This document shows, one piece after another, positions 18,423-28,075 of a DNA stretch of 64,000 nucleotides. Both the position numbers and the translations under genes were made by a program. This DNA comes from Polaribacter porphyrae (GTDB lineage Bacteria > Bacteroidota > Bacteroidia > Flavobacteriales > Flavobacteriaceae), in contig NZ_MSCN01000001.1 in assembly GCF_002954685.1 (NCBI RefSeq), positions 2,657,554 through 2,721,553 of the forward strand. The letters run 5' to 3'. Below the pieces are notes generated by a model. It did not search any database. It was not told the origin of the DNA and saw only the letters and a list, made by a program, of their open reading frames with translations. Numbering within the stretch: the stretch's first letter is position 1; every line of letters starts with the position of its first letter.

Positions 18423-19286
18423 CTAATCTACCTCTCTTCCTTTACTTGCCTGTAATAACTCAAACCAATCTTCTAAATCTAAATCTATAGAAAGTGCTTT
18501 GTTTGCATTTAAAATTCGTTTTTTATTAGTAGTTCCTATTACAGGAGAGATTTTTGCTGGGTGTTTTAAAATCCAAGCTAATAAAAGTACATCTTCAGAA
18601 ACTGAATATTTCTGTGAAAACTTTTCTAGCACAGTTTTAATTCTTTCTGTTTTCTCATTTTCTTCTCTAAAAATAGTACCTAGTGGACTCCAACACATAG
18701 GTTGTATTTTGTTTTGTAGCATCTGGTCTAAACTCCCATTTTCCATTGCAGAAGTCTGGCTCAAAGAAAACTCAACTTGATTTACTGTAACAGGAATTTT
18801 ATCTGCAATTAAATCTACTTGAAAAGGAGTAAAATTAGACACTCCAAAATTTATAATTTTTTGTTGTTCTTGCAATTCTAAAATAGCATCTGCAATTTCG
18901 TATGGATTCATTAAAGGACTTGGTCTATGTAATAAAAATGTATCCAGATACTCTGTTTTTAAATTTTTTAAAGATTGCTCTGCACTCCAAATTATATATT
19001 CTTTTGAATAATTATAGTGTTTTACTTTATTGTTTCTAGTTTCTCCTGGATTTTGAATTCCAGATTTAGAAATCAGCTGAATTTTTTCTCGTTCTACTTT
19101 ACTTTCTAAAAATGCTTTTCCAAACTCGGCTTCTGTTGAGTAATCTCCATATAAATCTGCGTGATCAAAAGAAGAGTTTCCATTTTGTACACAAAATTGA
19201 ATCATATCAACTTGTTCTTTGGTAGAAAACTGCTTTCCCCATTTTCCCCAAGACATACAGCCTATTATAATTTCTGACTTTGGCAT
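18423..19286 (-). CDS. Aldo/keto reductase
   Basis: A 287-residue NAD(P)H-dependent oxidoreductase with a TIM-barrel fold. The catalytic tetrad is visible: Asp in FDHADLYG with Tyr in LYGDYS, Lys in LISKSGI, and His in LLHRPSP. The C-terminal SPVIGTTNKKRI is the cofactor-binding loop. Its start overlaps the last base of the SDR stop, so both reductases are made together. The substrate is undetermined; YdhF-like AKRs are close in length. Confidence 0.9.
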   Translation of the reverse strand: MPKSEIIIGCMSWGKWGKQFSTKEQVDMIQFCVQNGNSSFDHADLYGDYSTEAEFGKAFLESKVEREKIQLISKSGIQNPGETRNNKVKHYNYSKEYIIWSAEQSLKNLKTEYLDTFLLHRPSPLMNPYEIADAILELQEQQKIINFGVSNFTPFQVDLIADKIPVTVNQVEFSLSQTSAMENGSLDQMLQNKIQPMCWSPLGTIFREENEKTERIKTVLEKFSQKYSVSEDVLLLAWILKHPAKISPVIGTTNKKRILNANKALSIDLDLEDWFELLQASKGREVD

Positions 19287-20038
19287 TATATATTTTTATT
19301 AATAATTGTTGCACTTGCTTGTGCAGTTGGATAGACTACTAGATCTTCAATATTTACATGATAAGGTCTTGTAACTACAAAATGTATGATGTCTGCAATA
19401 TCATCAGCCTGCAAAGCTTTATAACCTTTATAAACGGTTTTGGCTCTTTCAGTATCTCCTTTAAAACGAACATCAGAAAATTCGGTTTCTACCAAACCTG
19501 GATGAATACCAGCTACTCTAATATTGTATTCATTCAAATCTAATCGCATAGACTTATTTAAAGCGTTTACAGCAAACTTTGATGCACAATATACATTTCC
19601 ATTTCGATACACTTCTTTGCCTGCTGTAGAGCCAATATTCACTATAAAACCATCATTATTCTCTATCATTTTAGGAATAATCGCTTTTGTAACATACAAT
19701 AATCCTTTTACATTAATGTCTAACATTGCATCCCAATCATCAATACTTCCATCTTGAATTGTGGCTAAACCATGTGCATTGCCTGCGTTATTGATTAAGA
19801 TATCTATATTTTTAAAATCTTCTGGAAGATTATTAATTTGCTCTGCAACATCATATTTATCTCTTACATCAAATTGTAATGTTGTTACTTCTGTGAGTTT
19901 TAACAACTCTTTTTGTAACTGATTTAAACGCTCTTTTCTACGTCCACAAAGAATCAGTTTGAACTTATTTTTTGCAAACAATTCTGCTGTTGCTTTACCA
20001 ATTCCGGATGTAGCTCCTGTAATAAATACTGTCTTCAT
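19286..20038 (-). CDS. SDR-family oxidoreductase
   Basis: A 250-residue classical short-chain dehydrogenase. The nucleotide motif is TGATSGIG (residues 8-15) with CGRRKERL after beta-2, suggesting NADP preference. NNAG is at 83-86, and the catalytic residues are Ser137 (GSTAG), Tyr150 and Lys154 (YCASK). PGLVETEFSDVRF after the active site is typical of the YdfG/serine-3-dehydrogenase-like group acting on small hydroxy acids or alcohols. It is first in the four-gene minus-strand run. A terminator pair separates it from the lipoprotein gene upstream. Confidence 0.92.
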   Translation of the reverse strand: MKTVFITGATSGIGKATAELFAKNKFKLILCGRRKERLNQLQKELLKLTEVTTLQFDVRDKYDVAEQINNLPEDFKNIDILINNAGNAHGLATIQDGSIDDWDAMLDINVKGLLYVTKAIIPKMIENNDGFIVNIGSTAGKEVYRNGNVYCASKFAVNALNKSMRLDLNEYNIRVAGIHPGLVETEFSDVRFKGDTERAKTVYKGYKALQADDIADIIHFVVTRPYHVNIEDLVVYPTAQASATIINKNI

Positions 20039-20130
20039 AAAACTTAATGATTTGTGTTTAAAATTATAAAAACTAGAAGTATTTATCTATTTTTAATTGA
20101 TGTGTTTTTCATCAATTATAAACAAAGAAA

Positions 20131-20154
20131 AAACCACCCTCTTCAGGGTGGTTT
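20131..20154 (-). terminator. Rho-independent terminator of the lipoprotein gene at 20210
   Basis: A perfect 10-bp stem (AAACCACCCT and complement) with loop CTTC is followed on the minus strand by TTTTTTCTTTG. It lies 56 bp past the stop at 20210. Confidence 0.85.
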
Positions 20155-20163
20155 CTCTTTCAA

Positions 20164-20187
20164 TTGGTTATTTTAAGAAATAACCAA
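20164..20187. repeat. Second inverted repeat between lipoprotein stop and terminator
   Basis: TTGGTTATTT, loop TAAG, AAATAACCAA form a perfect 10-bp stem just upstream of the main terminator on the minus-strand transcript. It may stabilise the 3' end or act as an additional terminator; there is no T-tract after it. Confidence 0.5.
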
Positions 20188-20209
20188 CCAAAAATCAACT
20201 AACCAAACT

Positions 20210-21142
20210 TTATTTTAAATTTCTTCTGTCTTTTGTTTTTCTTATTACTTTAGTACGTTTTCTGTTGTTATTCCTTACAATATCTTTGGCTAGTTTAACA
20301 TTCTTTTCACTTTTTAGATATTGTAAAAACCCTCTTCCAGAAAAATCGTACGTTGTATCTGAATTTATATGATATAAACTAACTCTACCATCATTAACAA
20401 CGCTCAATTCAAATTCTTCTATATCTCCACCATCATAATTCAATGTTAAAATTTTAAGATCTTCAAAACCGTTTACATCAAATACTTCATATCCACCTAC
20501 ATAATCCCAATTAATATTGTCAACATTTGTGCCAAAAGCATCATGCGAGCTGTAAAATGTTGTTAAATTTTCTGGAGTAAACTGCAAGTAGTTTTCATCA
20601 TCAAATGCATTAGGAGTTCCACTTATAGCATCAACTTTTTCCCAAGCAACATACTCTTGTAAGAAGTATTCTATATTCTCATAGAATAATTTATCGTAAT
20701 CAAAATTATTAACATTATATCCAATCAAATAATAACTTACATTCTGTCTAAAATTGTATAATTCTATTTCATTATTCGATAATACTGTAACTTCAAAATC
20801 ATTTGCTCCATCAATATCATGATTGGTTTCTAAAACACCATTAAATGTATTGTAGTTACCCACGTCAATTCCCAAGCCATTTCCTGTTCTACCAATATCT
20901 ACAATATTGTTATTTGCATATAAAATACCATTGATAAATGAAAGTGTAAATGCTCTAGATACATAAGGTACATCTCCTGTACCTGTAGTTCTGTGATAAT
21001 CTACGTACCACAAATCGTAACCAGAAACAACTTCTTCTAAAGTTGGCTGATATTCTACAAAAGGATCATTATTAATTGTGCTACAAGAACCCAATAATGC
21101 TCCTGTAATAATAATAGTGAAAAGTAGTTTTAGCGTCTTCAT
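20210..21142 (-). CDS. Lipoprotein of unknown function
   Basis: A 310-residue lipoprotein with lipobox LLGSC (Cys20). The mature part is beta-rich with many Asp and Asn (YDLWYVDYHRTTGTGDVPY, NNNIVDIGRTGNG) and ends in a basic tail (NNNRKRTKVIRKTKDRRN). I recall similar flavobacterial lipoproteins carrying the label nicotinic acid mononucleotide adenyltransferase in databases. No such catalytic motif (HIGH-like or ISSTxxR) is present here, so that name would be wrong. It is monocistronic with a strong terminator, which suggests substantial expression. Confidence 0.75.
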   Translation of the reverse strand: MKTLKLLFTIIITGALLGSCSTINNDPFVEYQPTLEEVVSGYDLWYVDYHRTTGTGDVPYVSRAFTLSFINGILYANNNIVDIGRTGNGLGIDVGNYNTFNGVLETNHDIDGANDFEVTVLSNNEIELYNFRQNVSYYLIGYNVNNFDYDKLFYENIEYFLQEYVAWEKVDAISGTPNAFDDENYLQFTPENLTTFYSSHDAFGTNVDNINWDYVGGYEVFDVNGFEDLKILTLNYDGGDIEEFELSVVNDGRVSLYHINSDTTYDFSGRGFLQYLKSEKNVKLAKDIVRNNNRKRTKVIRKTKDRRNLK

Positions 21143-21253
21143 AAGCTTTCTGTTTTATGGTTATGTTTATAGATATTCAAATTGTGTGCCAAAAAATAAT
21201 TTATCTTAAAACAAATGAGTTAACTTGCTTATTGTTATTGTTTTAATGTTCAA

Positions 21254-21709
21254 TTAAAATATCTTCTCTTCTACTTTTTTTATTGATAAAATTTTATGAT
21301 ATTTTATTTTTCCAGCTTCTTTGTAATTGATAACTATCTCTTTTTCTTGTAATTTGAAAGGAGTTTTTTTGGAGTTTGGAATGGAATTACTGAATTCTTT
21401 AGTTGAATTATTGTCCAATATTATATCTCTTTTAAAGTAAGTTGGAAAACTAGCAAAAATATAAGTTTTACCTGCTATTGTTCTTTTGGTCAACTTAGAT
21501 TTTTGATTCAAAAAGTAAATATTCTTAAAATCTATCTTGTCTTTTGAGCTATAACTAACGTATATTTTTGTTTCCTTTCTATCTTTTGATATATAATAAT
21601 TGCTAGAATAAATTTGAAAAGGAGTAACATCTTCAAATTTAATAGATACACAAGAGGATAAAAAAATGAAAGTCAGGGTTAACATAGATATTCTATAAAA
21701 CTGTTTCAT
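21254..21709 (-). CDS. Small lipoprotein, unknown
   Basis: About 151 residues from the ATG at 21709 (MKQFYRISM); an ATG at 21736 would add nine residues before the signal peptide and is less likely. The lipobox is FLSSC, followed by VSIKFEDV. The mature part is basic and beta-like (TKIYVSYSSKDKIDF, TPFKLQEKEIVINYKEAGKIKYHKI). Family not recognised. It lies 112 bp from the next lipoprotein and 45 bp from the ATP synthase terminator. Confidence 0.65.
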   Translation of the reverse strand: MKQFYRISMLTLTFIFLSSCVSIKFEDVTPFQIYSSNYYISKDRKETKIYVSYSSKDKIDFKNIYFLNQKSKLTKRTIAGKTYIFASFPTYFKRDIILDNNSTKEFSNSIPNSKKTPFKLQEKEIVINYKEAGKIKYHKILSIKKVEEKIF

Positions 21710-21754
21710 TATGGTTTTTATTGGGTTTCTTTCCAATTAATATGCCAAAATAAA

Positions 21755-21779
21755 AAAGCGAACCTTTTTGGTTCGCTTT
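21755..21779 (-). terminator. Terminator of the ATP synthase operon
   Basis: A 10-bp perfect stem (AAAGCGAACC and complement) with loop of five bases is followed on the minus strand by TTTTTTATTTT. It lies 75 bp after the atpG stop. Confidence 0.85.
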
Positions 21780-21853
21780 CAATATCAATATTAAGTTTTG
21801 TCTAATTATTTAATACTTATTTCTTTGAAAATTTAACTCCACCAACGCTTCGT

Positions 21854-22720
21854 TTAATTATTCAATGCTTCAGCTCCACCAACAATCTCTAAAATTTCAT
21901 TAGTAATTGCAGCCTGACGTGCTTTGTTGTAAGTTAATAATAACTCGTCTCTTAATTCTTGTGCATTATCAGTTGCTTTATGCATTGCTGTCATTCGTGC
22001 ACCATGTTCTGAAGCAAAGCTATCTCTAATAGCTTTATACAATTGAGTCTTTAAAGATTTAGGTATTAAAGCTTCTACAATTTCTACTTTTGATGGTTCA
22101 AAAATATAATCAGAATTAACAGCTGATGCATCTCCACCTTCAATTGGTTTAATTGGTAAAAATTGCTCTACCTGTGGTAATTGAGTAGCTGCATTTTTAA
22201 ATTGATTGTAGATAATTTCTACTTTATCATAAGTACCTTCTGCAAATAAATTCATCAATTTTTCTGCAACTGCAGCAACATTATCAAATGATAAATCATC
22301 GTAGATGTCATTTCTAGTTTCGATTAAATTATATTCTTTACTAAGAATATCTGCTCCTTTTTTACCTATTGCAAATAAATCTACTGTAGCTTCTGAATAG
22401 TTAAATTTAATATTTTTAATAGTTTCTTTAGTTATAGATGAATTAAAACCACCACACAAACCTCTATTTGAAGTAACTACTACCAATAATACTTTAGAAA
22501 CCTCTCTTTGTTCTGAATATGCACCTCCAGTATCACTATCTAAAGTAGCACTTAAGTTTTGTAATAATTCAGTTAATTTAGATGAATATGGCCTCATTGC
22601 TATAATAGCATCTTGAGCTTTTTTCAACTTTGCAGCAGATACCATCTTCATTGCAGAAGTAATCTGCATTGTAGATTTAATTGAGGTAATTCTGTTACGT
22701 ATTTCTTTTAAGTTTGCCAT
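21854..22720 (-). CDS. atpG: ATP synthase F1 subunit gamma
   Basis: A 288-residue central stalk subunit that rotates within the alpha3beta3 ring. The N-terminal LKEIRNRITSIKSTMQITSAMKMVSAAKL and the C-terminal ASEHGARMTAMHKATDNAQEL with NKARQAAITNEILEIVGGAEAL are the conserved coiled-coil ends of the family. TSNRGLCGGFN is the conserved Rossmann-like segment. It is the last gene of the operon, 67 bp after atpA, and is followed by a strong terminator. Confidence 0.97.
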   Translation of the reverse strand: MANLKEIRNRITSIKSTMQITSAMKMVSAAKLKKAQDAIIAMRPYSSKLTELLQNLSATLDSDTGGAYSEQREVSKVLLVVVTSNRGLCGGFNSSITKETIKNIKFNYSEATVDLFAIGKKGADILSKEYNLIETRNDIYDDLSFDNVAAVAEKLMNLFAEGTYDKVEIIYNQFKNAATQLPQVEQFLPIKPIEGGDASAVNSDYIFEPSKVEIVEALIPKSLKTQLYKAIRDSFASEHGARMTAMHKATDNAQELRDELLLTYNKARQAAITNEILEIVGGAEALNN

Positions 22721-22787
22721 TGTCTAGTTGTTAGTTATTAGTCTTTAGTTTTAGTTCTAATGTCTAAAAGTTAAAAGCTAACGTCTA

Positions 22788-24464
<1,677 letters not shown>

Positions 24465-25022
24465 TTATATTTTTGGAATATAATGACTGTTGTCAAATTC
24501 CTTTTTCAATTCATTTAAATGATTAGAAATACTAGCATCATACTGAATATCTCCAACTCTTAAAATAAAACCTCCTAAAATATTAGGATTTACTTCATTT
24601 TCTAGATTTGCTTTTTCTCCTGTTAACTCTACGATTTTAGCTAATACTTGTTTTTCTATTGTTGCAGAAATTGGAACAGCTGTTGTAACTTTTGCTACTT
24701 GTGTATTCTTATAAAAATCAAAAATGATAGTATATTGCTTTGCAATAGATTCTAACATTGAAATTCGTTTGTTTTCTTGCAATAAATTAAAAAGACCTAA
24801 AGAAATATTGTTTACTTTTTTAGAAAACATTGCTTTTAAAACATTCATTTTATCAGCAGATTTAATAACAGGGCTTTTCAAAACAACACCAAACTCATGA
24901 TTTTCTGCTATTATAGAAGCGATTAACTGCATGTCGTTATTTACTTCAGATTCTTCTTTAGAATCTATAGCAAGATTTAAAATTGATTTTGCATAACGTA
25001 ATGCTGCTCTTGCGTCTTTCAT
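24465..25022 (-). CDS. atpH: ATP synthase F1 subunit delta
   Basis: A 185-residue subunit joining F1 to the peripheral stalk. The N-terminal six-helix domain starts RAALRYAKSILNLA, and the C-terminal part has NPNILGGFILRVGDIQYDASI, the conserved delta/OSCP signature. It starts 5 bp after atpF. Confidence 0.95.
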   Translation of the reverse strand: MKDARAALRYAKSILNLAIDSKEESEVNNDMQLIASIIAENHEFGVVLKSPVIKSADKMNVLKAMFSKKVNNISLGLFNLLQENKRISMLESIAKQYTIIFDFYKNTQVAKVTTAVPISATIEKQVLAKIVELTGEKANLENEVNPNILGGFILRVGDIQYDASISNHLNELKKEFDNSHYIPKI

Positions 25023-25027
25023 ACTTT

Positions 25028-25528
25028 TTAATTTAAAGTAACGTCTTTTAAAGTTTCTTCAACTAACTTAAGTTGTTCTTTTTTAGAAGACAATTCTCTT
25101 TTAATAACAGATTCTGCAATACCAATAGACAATTCAGCAACATTCTTTTTCAATTCGGCTAAAGCTGCTTGTTTTTCTTGTTGAATTGAAGCTTGTGCAT
25201 TCTCAATTAACTTGGTAGTTACTTCTTTTGCATCTTCTTTTGCATCAGCTATCATTTTATCTCTAATATCTCTAGCATCTTTCATCATTACATCTCTTTC
25301 TGCTCTTGCTTCTTTTACTAGCCTTTCATTGTCAGCCTGTAAGTTTTGCATTTCTTTACGAGCATTTTCTGCAGCTGCTAAAGCATCTTGTATACCAGAT
25401 TCTCTTTCTTCTAAAGAATTTAAAATTGGTTTCCATGCAAATTTAACCATTAGAGCTATTAATATAAGCAGTAAAATAGTTGAAATTATAAATAAACCTG
25501 GCGAAAAATCTTCTAATAATGCTTCCAT
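25028..25528 (-). CDS. atpF: ATP synthase F0 subunit b
   Basis: A 166-residue peripheral stalk subunit. One N-terminal membrane helix (LFIISTILLLILIALMVKFAW) is followed by KPILNSLEERE and a long charged coiled coil rich in Ala, Glu and Lys to the C-terminus. It is separated from atpE by 98 bp that contain a strong hairpin, the largest spacing around the F0 genes here. Confidence 0.95.
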   Translation of the reverse strand: MEALLEDFSPGLFIISTILLLILIALMVKFAWKPILNSLEERESGIQDALAAAENARKEMQNLQADNERLVKEARAERDVMMKDARDIRDKMIADAKEDAKEVTTKLIENAQASIQQEKQAALAELKKNVAELSIGIAESVIKRELSSKKEQLKLVEETLKDVTLN

Positions 25529-25569
25529 TATCTTATAATATTTAAATTATTTTCTTTTGTTTAATTAAA

Positions 25570-25606
25570 AACAGGTTCTGTAACCAACCGTTACAGAAAT
25601 CCTGTT
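25570..25606 (-). promoter_or_regulatory. Hairpin between atpE and atpF, possible attenuator
   Basis: On the transcript an outer stem AACAGG/CCTGTT and an inner 9-bp stem TTCTGTAAC/GTTACAGAA enclose GGTTG, with a two-base bulge. The hairpin is followed by U5 (TTTTTAATTAAA). It lies after the atpE stop and before atpF. It could partly end transcription or protect the upstream atpE message, raising c-subunit output over b, delta, alpha and gamma. Confidence 0.6.
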
Positions 25607-25626
25607 CTTTTTTGTTTTTTTGGATA

Positions 25627-25839
<213 letters not shown>

Positions 25840-25853
25840 TTAAACAAATTTTA

Positions 25854-26987
25854 TTAATGATGTTCGTGTTCTTCTACTGCCATACCAATAAACAAAGCTG
25901 AAAGCATTGTAAAGATATATGCCTGTAAAAAGGCCACTAAAACCTCAATTAATATTATCAAAAATGAAAGCGCAAAAGATAAACCTGTTGCACCAACAAC
26001 TCCTAATTCTTTTTTAAGTGTAAACATTATTGCTATTAAACTCATTAACACGACGTGACCTGCAGTTATATTAGCAAATAAACGAACTAATAATGAAAAT
26101 GGTTTAATTAAAAAATGTCCTGCTATTTCTATGATTGCTAAAATAGGTTTAACAAAAACAGGAATACCTGGCATCCATAGAACATGACCCCAATAATCTT
26201 TATTTGCACTAAAAGTATAAACGAATAAAGTAAATATTGCTAAACATGCTGTTACTGCAATTTGACCTGTTACGTTAAACCCTAATGGAGTTAAACCAAA
26301 TAAGTTTAAAACCCAAATAAAGAAAAACACCGTTAATAAATATCCTGTAAATCTTCTATAATGCTTATCTCCAATATTTGGACGAGCAATTTCATCACGA
26401 ACATATAAAACCAAAGGTTCTAAAATTCTACCAAAACCTATTGGTACTTTTCTAGTTTTATATTGTTTAGCTAAACCTGAAAACCAGAATAGCATTAACA
26501 AACCTATCATTAATATACCAAATACACTTTTTGTTATCGATAAATCTATTACTTTATGCCCATTGGTTGCATGATGAGTTTCATCAAAAGAAACAGTTGT
26601 AGCACCATTATCTAACTCATAGATTTTAGAATGGATTTTAGCAAATTTTAATCCATTTTTCTCAACAATTACATGTCCATCATCATTGTGATGAAATTCT
26701 GAAGACATAAAGGTTATTAACCCTTTACTCGACCATAATATAACAGGTAATGGAAAACTAACATGAACTCTTTCTCCTGCATCATTTGTATAAGACCAAA
26801 GGTTAAAATCGTGGGAATCTTTTAAGTGATGCTGAATATATTCTTTGACTTCTTCCTTCGTATTTACGCGACCTCCATCATTTTGGTTATCTTGTTTTTT
26901 ATCTGTACTAGAAGCAAAACCACTAATTGTAAAAAATGATACTGCTATTATTGCTAGAAATTTGATTGTTTTTTGTGCAATCTTCAT
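25854..26987 (-). CDS. atpB: ATP synthase F0 subunit a
   Basis: About 377 residues from the ATG at 26987, chosen because a signal peptide (MKIAQKTIKFLAIIAVSFFTISGFA) begins there; the frame opens 14 codons earlier. A periplasmic N-terminal extension of roughly 130 residues, rich in His and Asp, precedes the membrane core and is a Bacteroidota trait. Core motifs are LNLFGLTPLGFN and the essential-arginine helix FSLLVRLFANITAGH. The C-terminus ends in AVEEHEHH. Confidence 0.95.
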   Translation of the reverse strand: MKIAQKTIKFLAIIAVSFFTISGFASSTDKKQDNQNDGGRVNTKEEVKEYIQHHLKDSHDFNLWSYTNDAGERVHVSFPLPVILWSSKGLITFMSSEFHHNDDGHVIVEKNGLKFAKIHSKIYELDNGATTVSFDETHHATNGHKVIDLSITKSVFGILMIGLLMLFWFSGLAKQYKTRKVPIGFGRILEPLVLYVRDEIARPNIGDKHYRRFTGYLLTVFFFIWVLNLFGLTPLGFNVTGQIAVTACLAIFTLFVYTFSANKDYWGHVLWMPGIPVFVKPILAIIEIAGHFLIKPFSLLVRLFANITAGHVVLMSLIAIMFTLKKELGVVGATGLSFALSFLIILIEVLVAFLQAYIFTMLSALFIGMAVEEHEHH

Positions 26988-27067
26988 TGTAAAAATACGC
27001 TTTCTAAATTCGGTGCAAAAGTAAATCAATAATTCAAAACTACAAACCTTTTTTAAGTAATTATTAT

Positions 27068-27457
27068 TTATCCTTTTTTATTCAAAATTTTGGCTACAAA
27101 AATCACTTCTGTTAATAAAAAAATAATTGTAGGAATTAGAAGCGAAATTCTTGCTGTTAATGCTAAATTTTCTTGATTAATTATTGATTTATAAAAGATT
27201 ATGCAAAATAGCACTAATTTAAGAACTAATGTTACTAAATATATAAAACCAAGTTGTTGAAAAATTTTATCAACAGTAGAAAGTAATGTAAAATTTACAC
27301 AGATTAAGAGTGAAAAACCAAGATGAAATAGGTATACTTTCTTAATAGAAAAAGGAAAATTAATAGTATTATTTACCAGGTAGTTATTGTGAATGTGATA
27401 ACCTACCAAATATAACAGTAAAAAAATAGCGGAATATAAAATAAGTTGCTTAATCAT
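27068..27457 (-). CDS. DUF6168 membrane protein of the atp operon
   Basis: A 129-residue protein with four hydrophobic helices, resembling DUF6168. It occupies the place of the AtpI-type gene between atpZ and atpB and overlaps atpZ by 8 bp. It may help c-ring assembly or ion supply as AtpI does elsewhere, which is inferred from position only. Confidence 0.75.
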   Translation of the reverse strand: MIKQLILYSAIFLLLYLVGYHIHNNYLVNNTINFPFSIKKVYLFHLGFSLLICVNFTLLSTVDKIFQQLGFIYLVTLVLKLVLFCIIFYKSIINQENLALTARISLLIPTIIFLLTEVIFVAKILNKKG

Positions 27458-27704
27458 TAATTTTATTGGCTTGTTTTATTAATGAATACATAGCTAAAAA
27501 GATGGCGAATAATGTTACTGTTTCTTTTAAATATGATGTTTGAAACTGAGTATCTAGCCATTTACCCAACAAAGAACCCAGATAAATAGTTAACCCCATT
27601 TGCAAACCTGCACCAGAAAGTTGAATGGCTTTATTTAAAGGTTTTTTTTTGCTGTTCTTGCTTTTTGGAGTTTTGTTTACTTTTTGATTCTCCTTTTTTA
27701 TCAT
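27450..27704 (-). CDS. AtpZ/AtpI family protein
   Basis: An 84-residue protein with a lysine-rich start (MIKKENQKVNKTPKSKNSKKK) and two helices, including AIQLSGAGLQMGLTIYLGSLLGKWLD, the typical AtpZ signature. It probably assists ATP synthase assembly or Mg2+ supply. Its first 74 bp overlap the bactofilin gene in another frame. No later Met is suitable, so the overlap seems real. Confidence 0.85.
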   Translation of the reverse strand: MIKKENQKVNKTPKSKNSKKKPLNKAIQLSGAGLQMGLTIYLGSLLGKWLDTQFQTSYLKETVTLFAIFLAMYSLIKQANKIND

Positions 27705-28041
27705 CTACTTGTACAACTTCTTTTTTTACAACTTTCATTTCGCAAGAGGCATTAAAGGTTGCTCCTGGCTCAATTGATAATTTACCTACTATGACCTCTC
27801 CAGAAATATCTGCAATTGCTTTTACAATTAATGTTTTTTCTACTTGTAGTTTACCATCAAATCTGCCCTCAATATCTGCTGTAGATGAATAAATATTCCC
27901 TTTTACAGTTCCTCCTGAACCAATAATAACTTTACCTTTAGTTTTTAAATCACCTTCTAGAGTGCCATCAATTCTAAAATCACCTTCAGATTTTATTTCA
28001 CCTACAATGGTTGTATTTTTTGCAATCACATTTCTTTCCAT
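27631..28041 (-). CDS. Bactofilin (polymer-forming cytoskeletal protein)
   Basis: A 136-residue bactofilin. The core (about 8-105) is the right-handed beta-helix with short repeats: GEIKSEGDFRIDGTLEGDLKTKGKVIIG, GTVKGNIYS, ADIEGRFDGKLQ and ISGEVIVGKLS. A basic low-complexity tail (SKQNSKKQEQQKK) lies over the start of atpZ. Bactofilins polymerise without nucleotide and organise envelope sites. It starts 34 bp after porW, suggesting co-transcription. Confidence 0.92.
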   Translation of the reverse strand: MERNVIAKNTTIVGEIKSEGDFRIDGTLEGDLKTKGKVIIGSGGTVKGNIYSSTADIEGRFDGKLQVEKTLIVKAIADISGEVIVGKLSIEPGATFNASCEMKVVKKEVVQVDDKKGESKSKQNSKKQEQQKKTFK

Positions 28042-28075
28042 TCTTGTTGATTTTCTTCTAGACTGCTTACTTTAT

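Noticed and set aside
20210..21142. Nicotinic acid mononucleotide adenyltransferase label for the lipoprotein
   Set aside because: Lipobox, extracytoplasmic location and absence of nucleotidyltransferase motifs contradict it.
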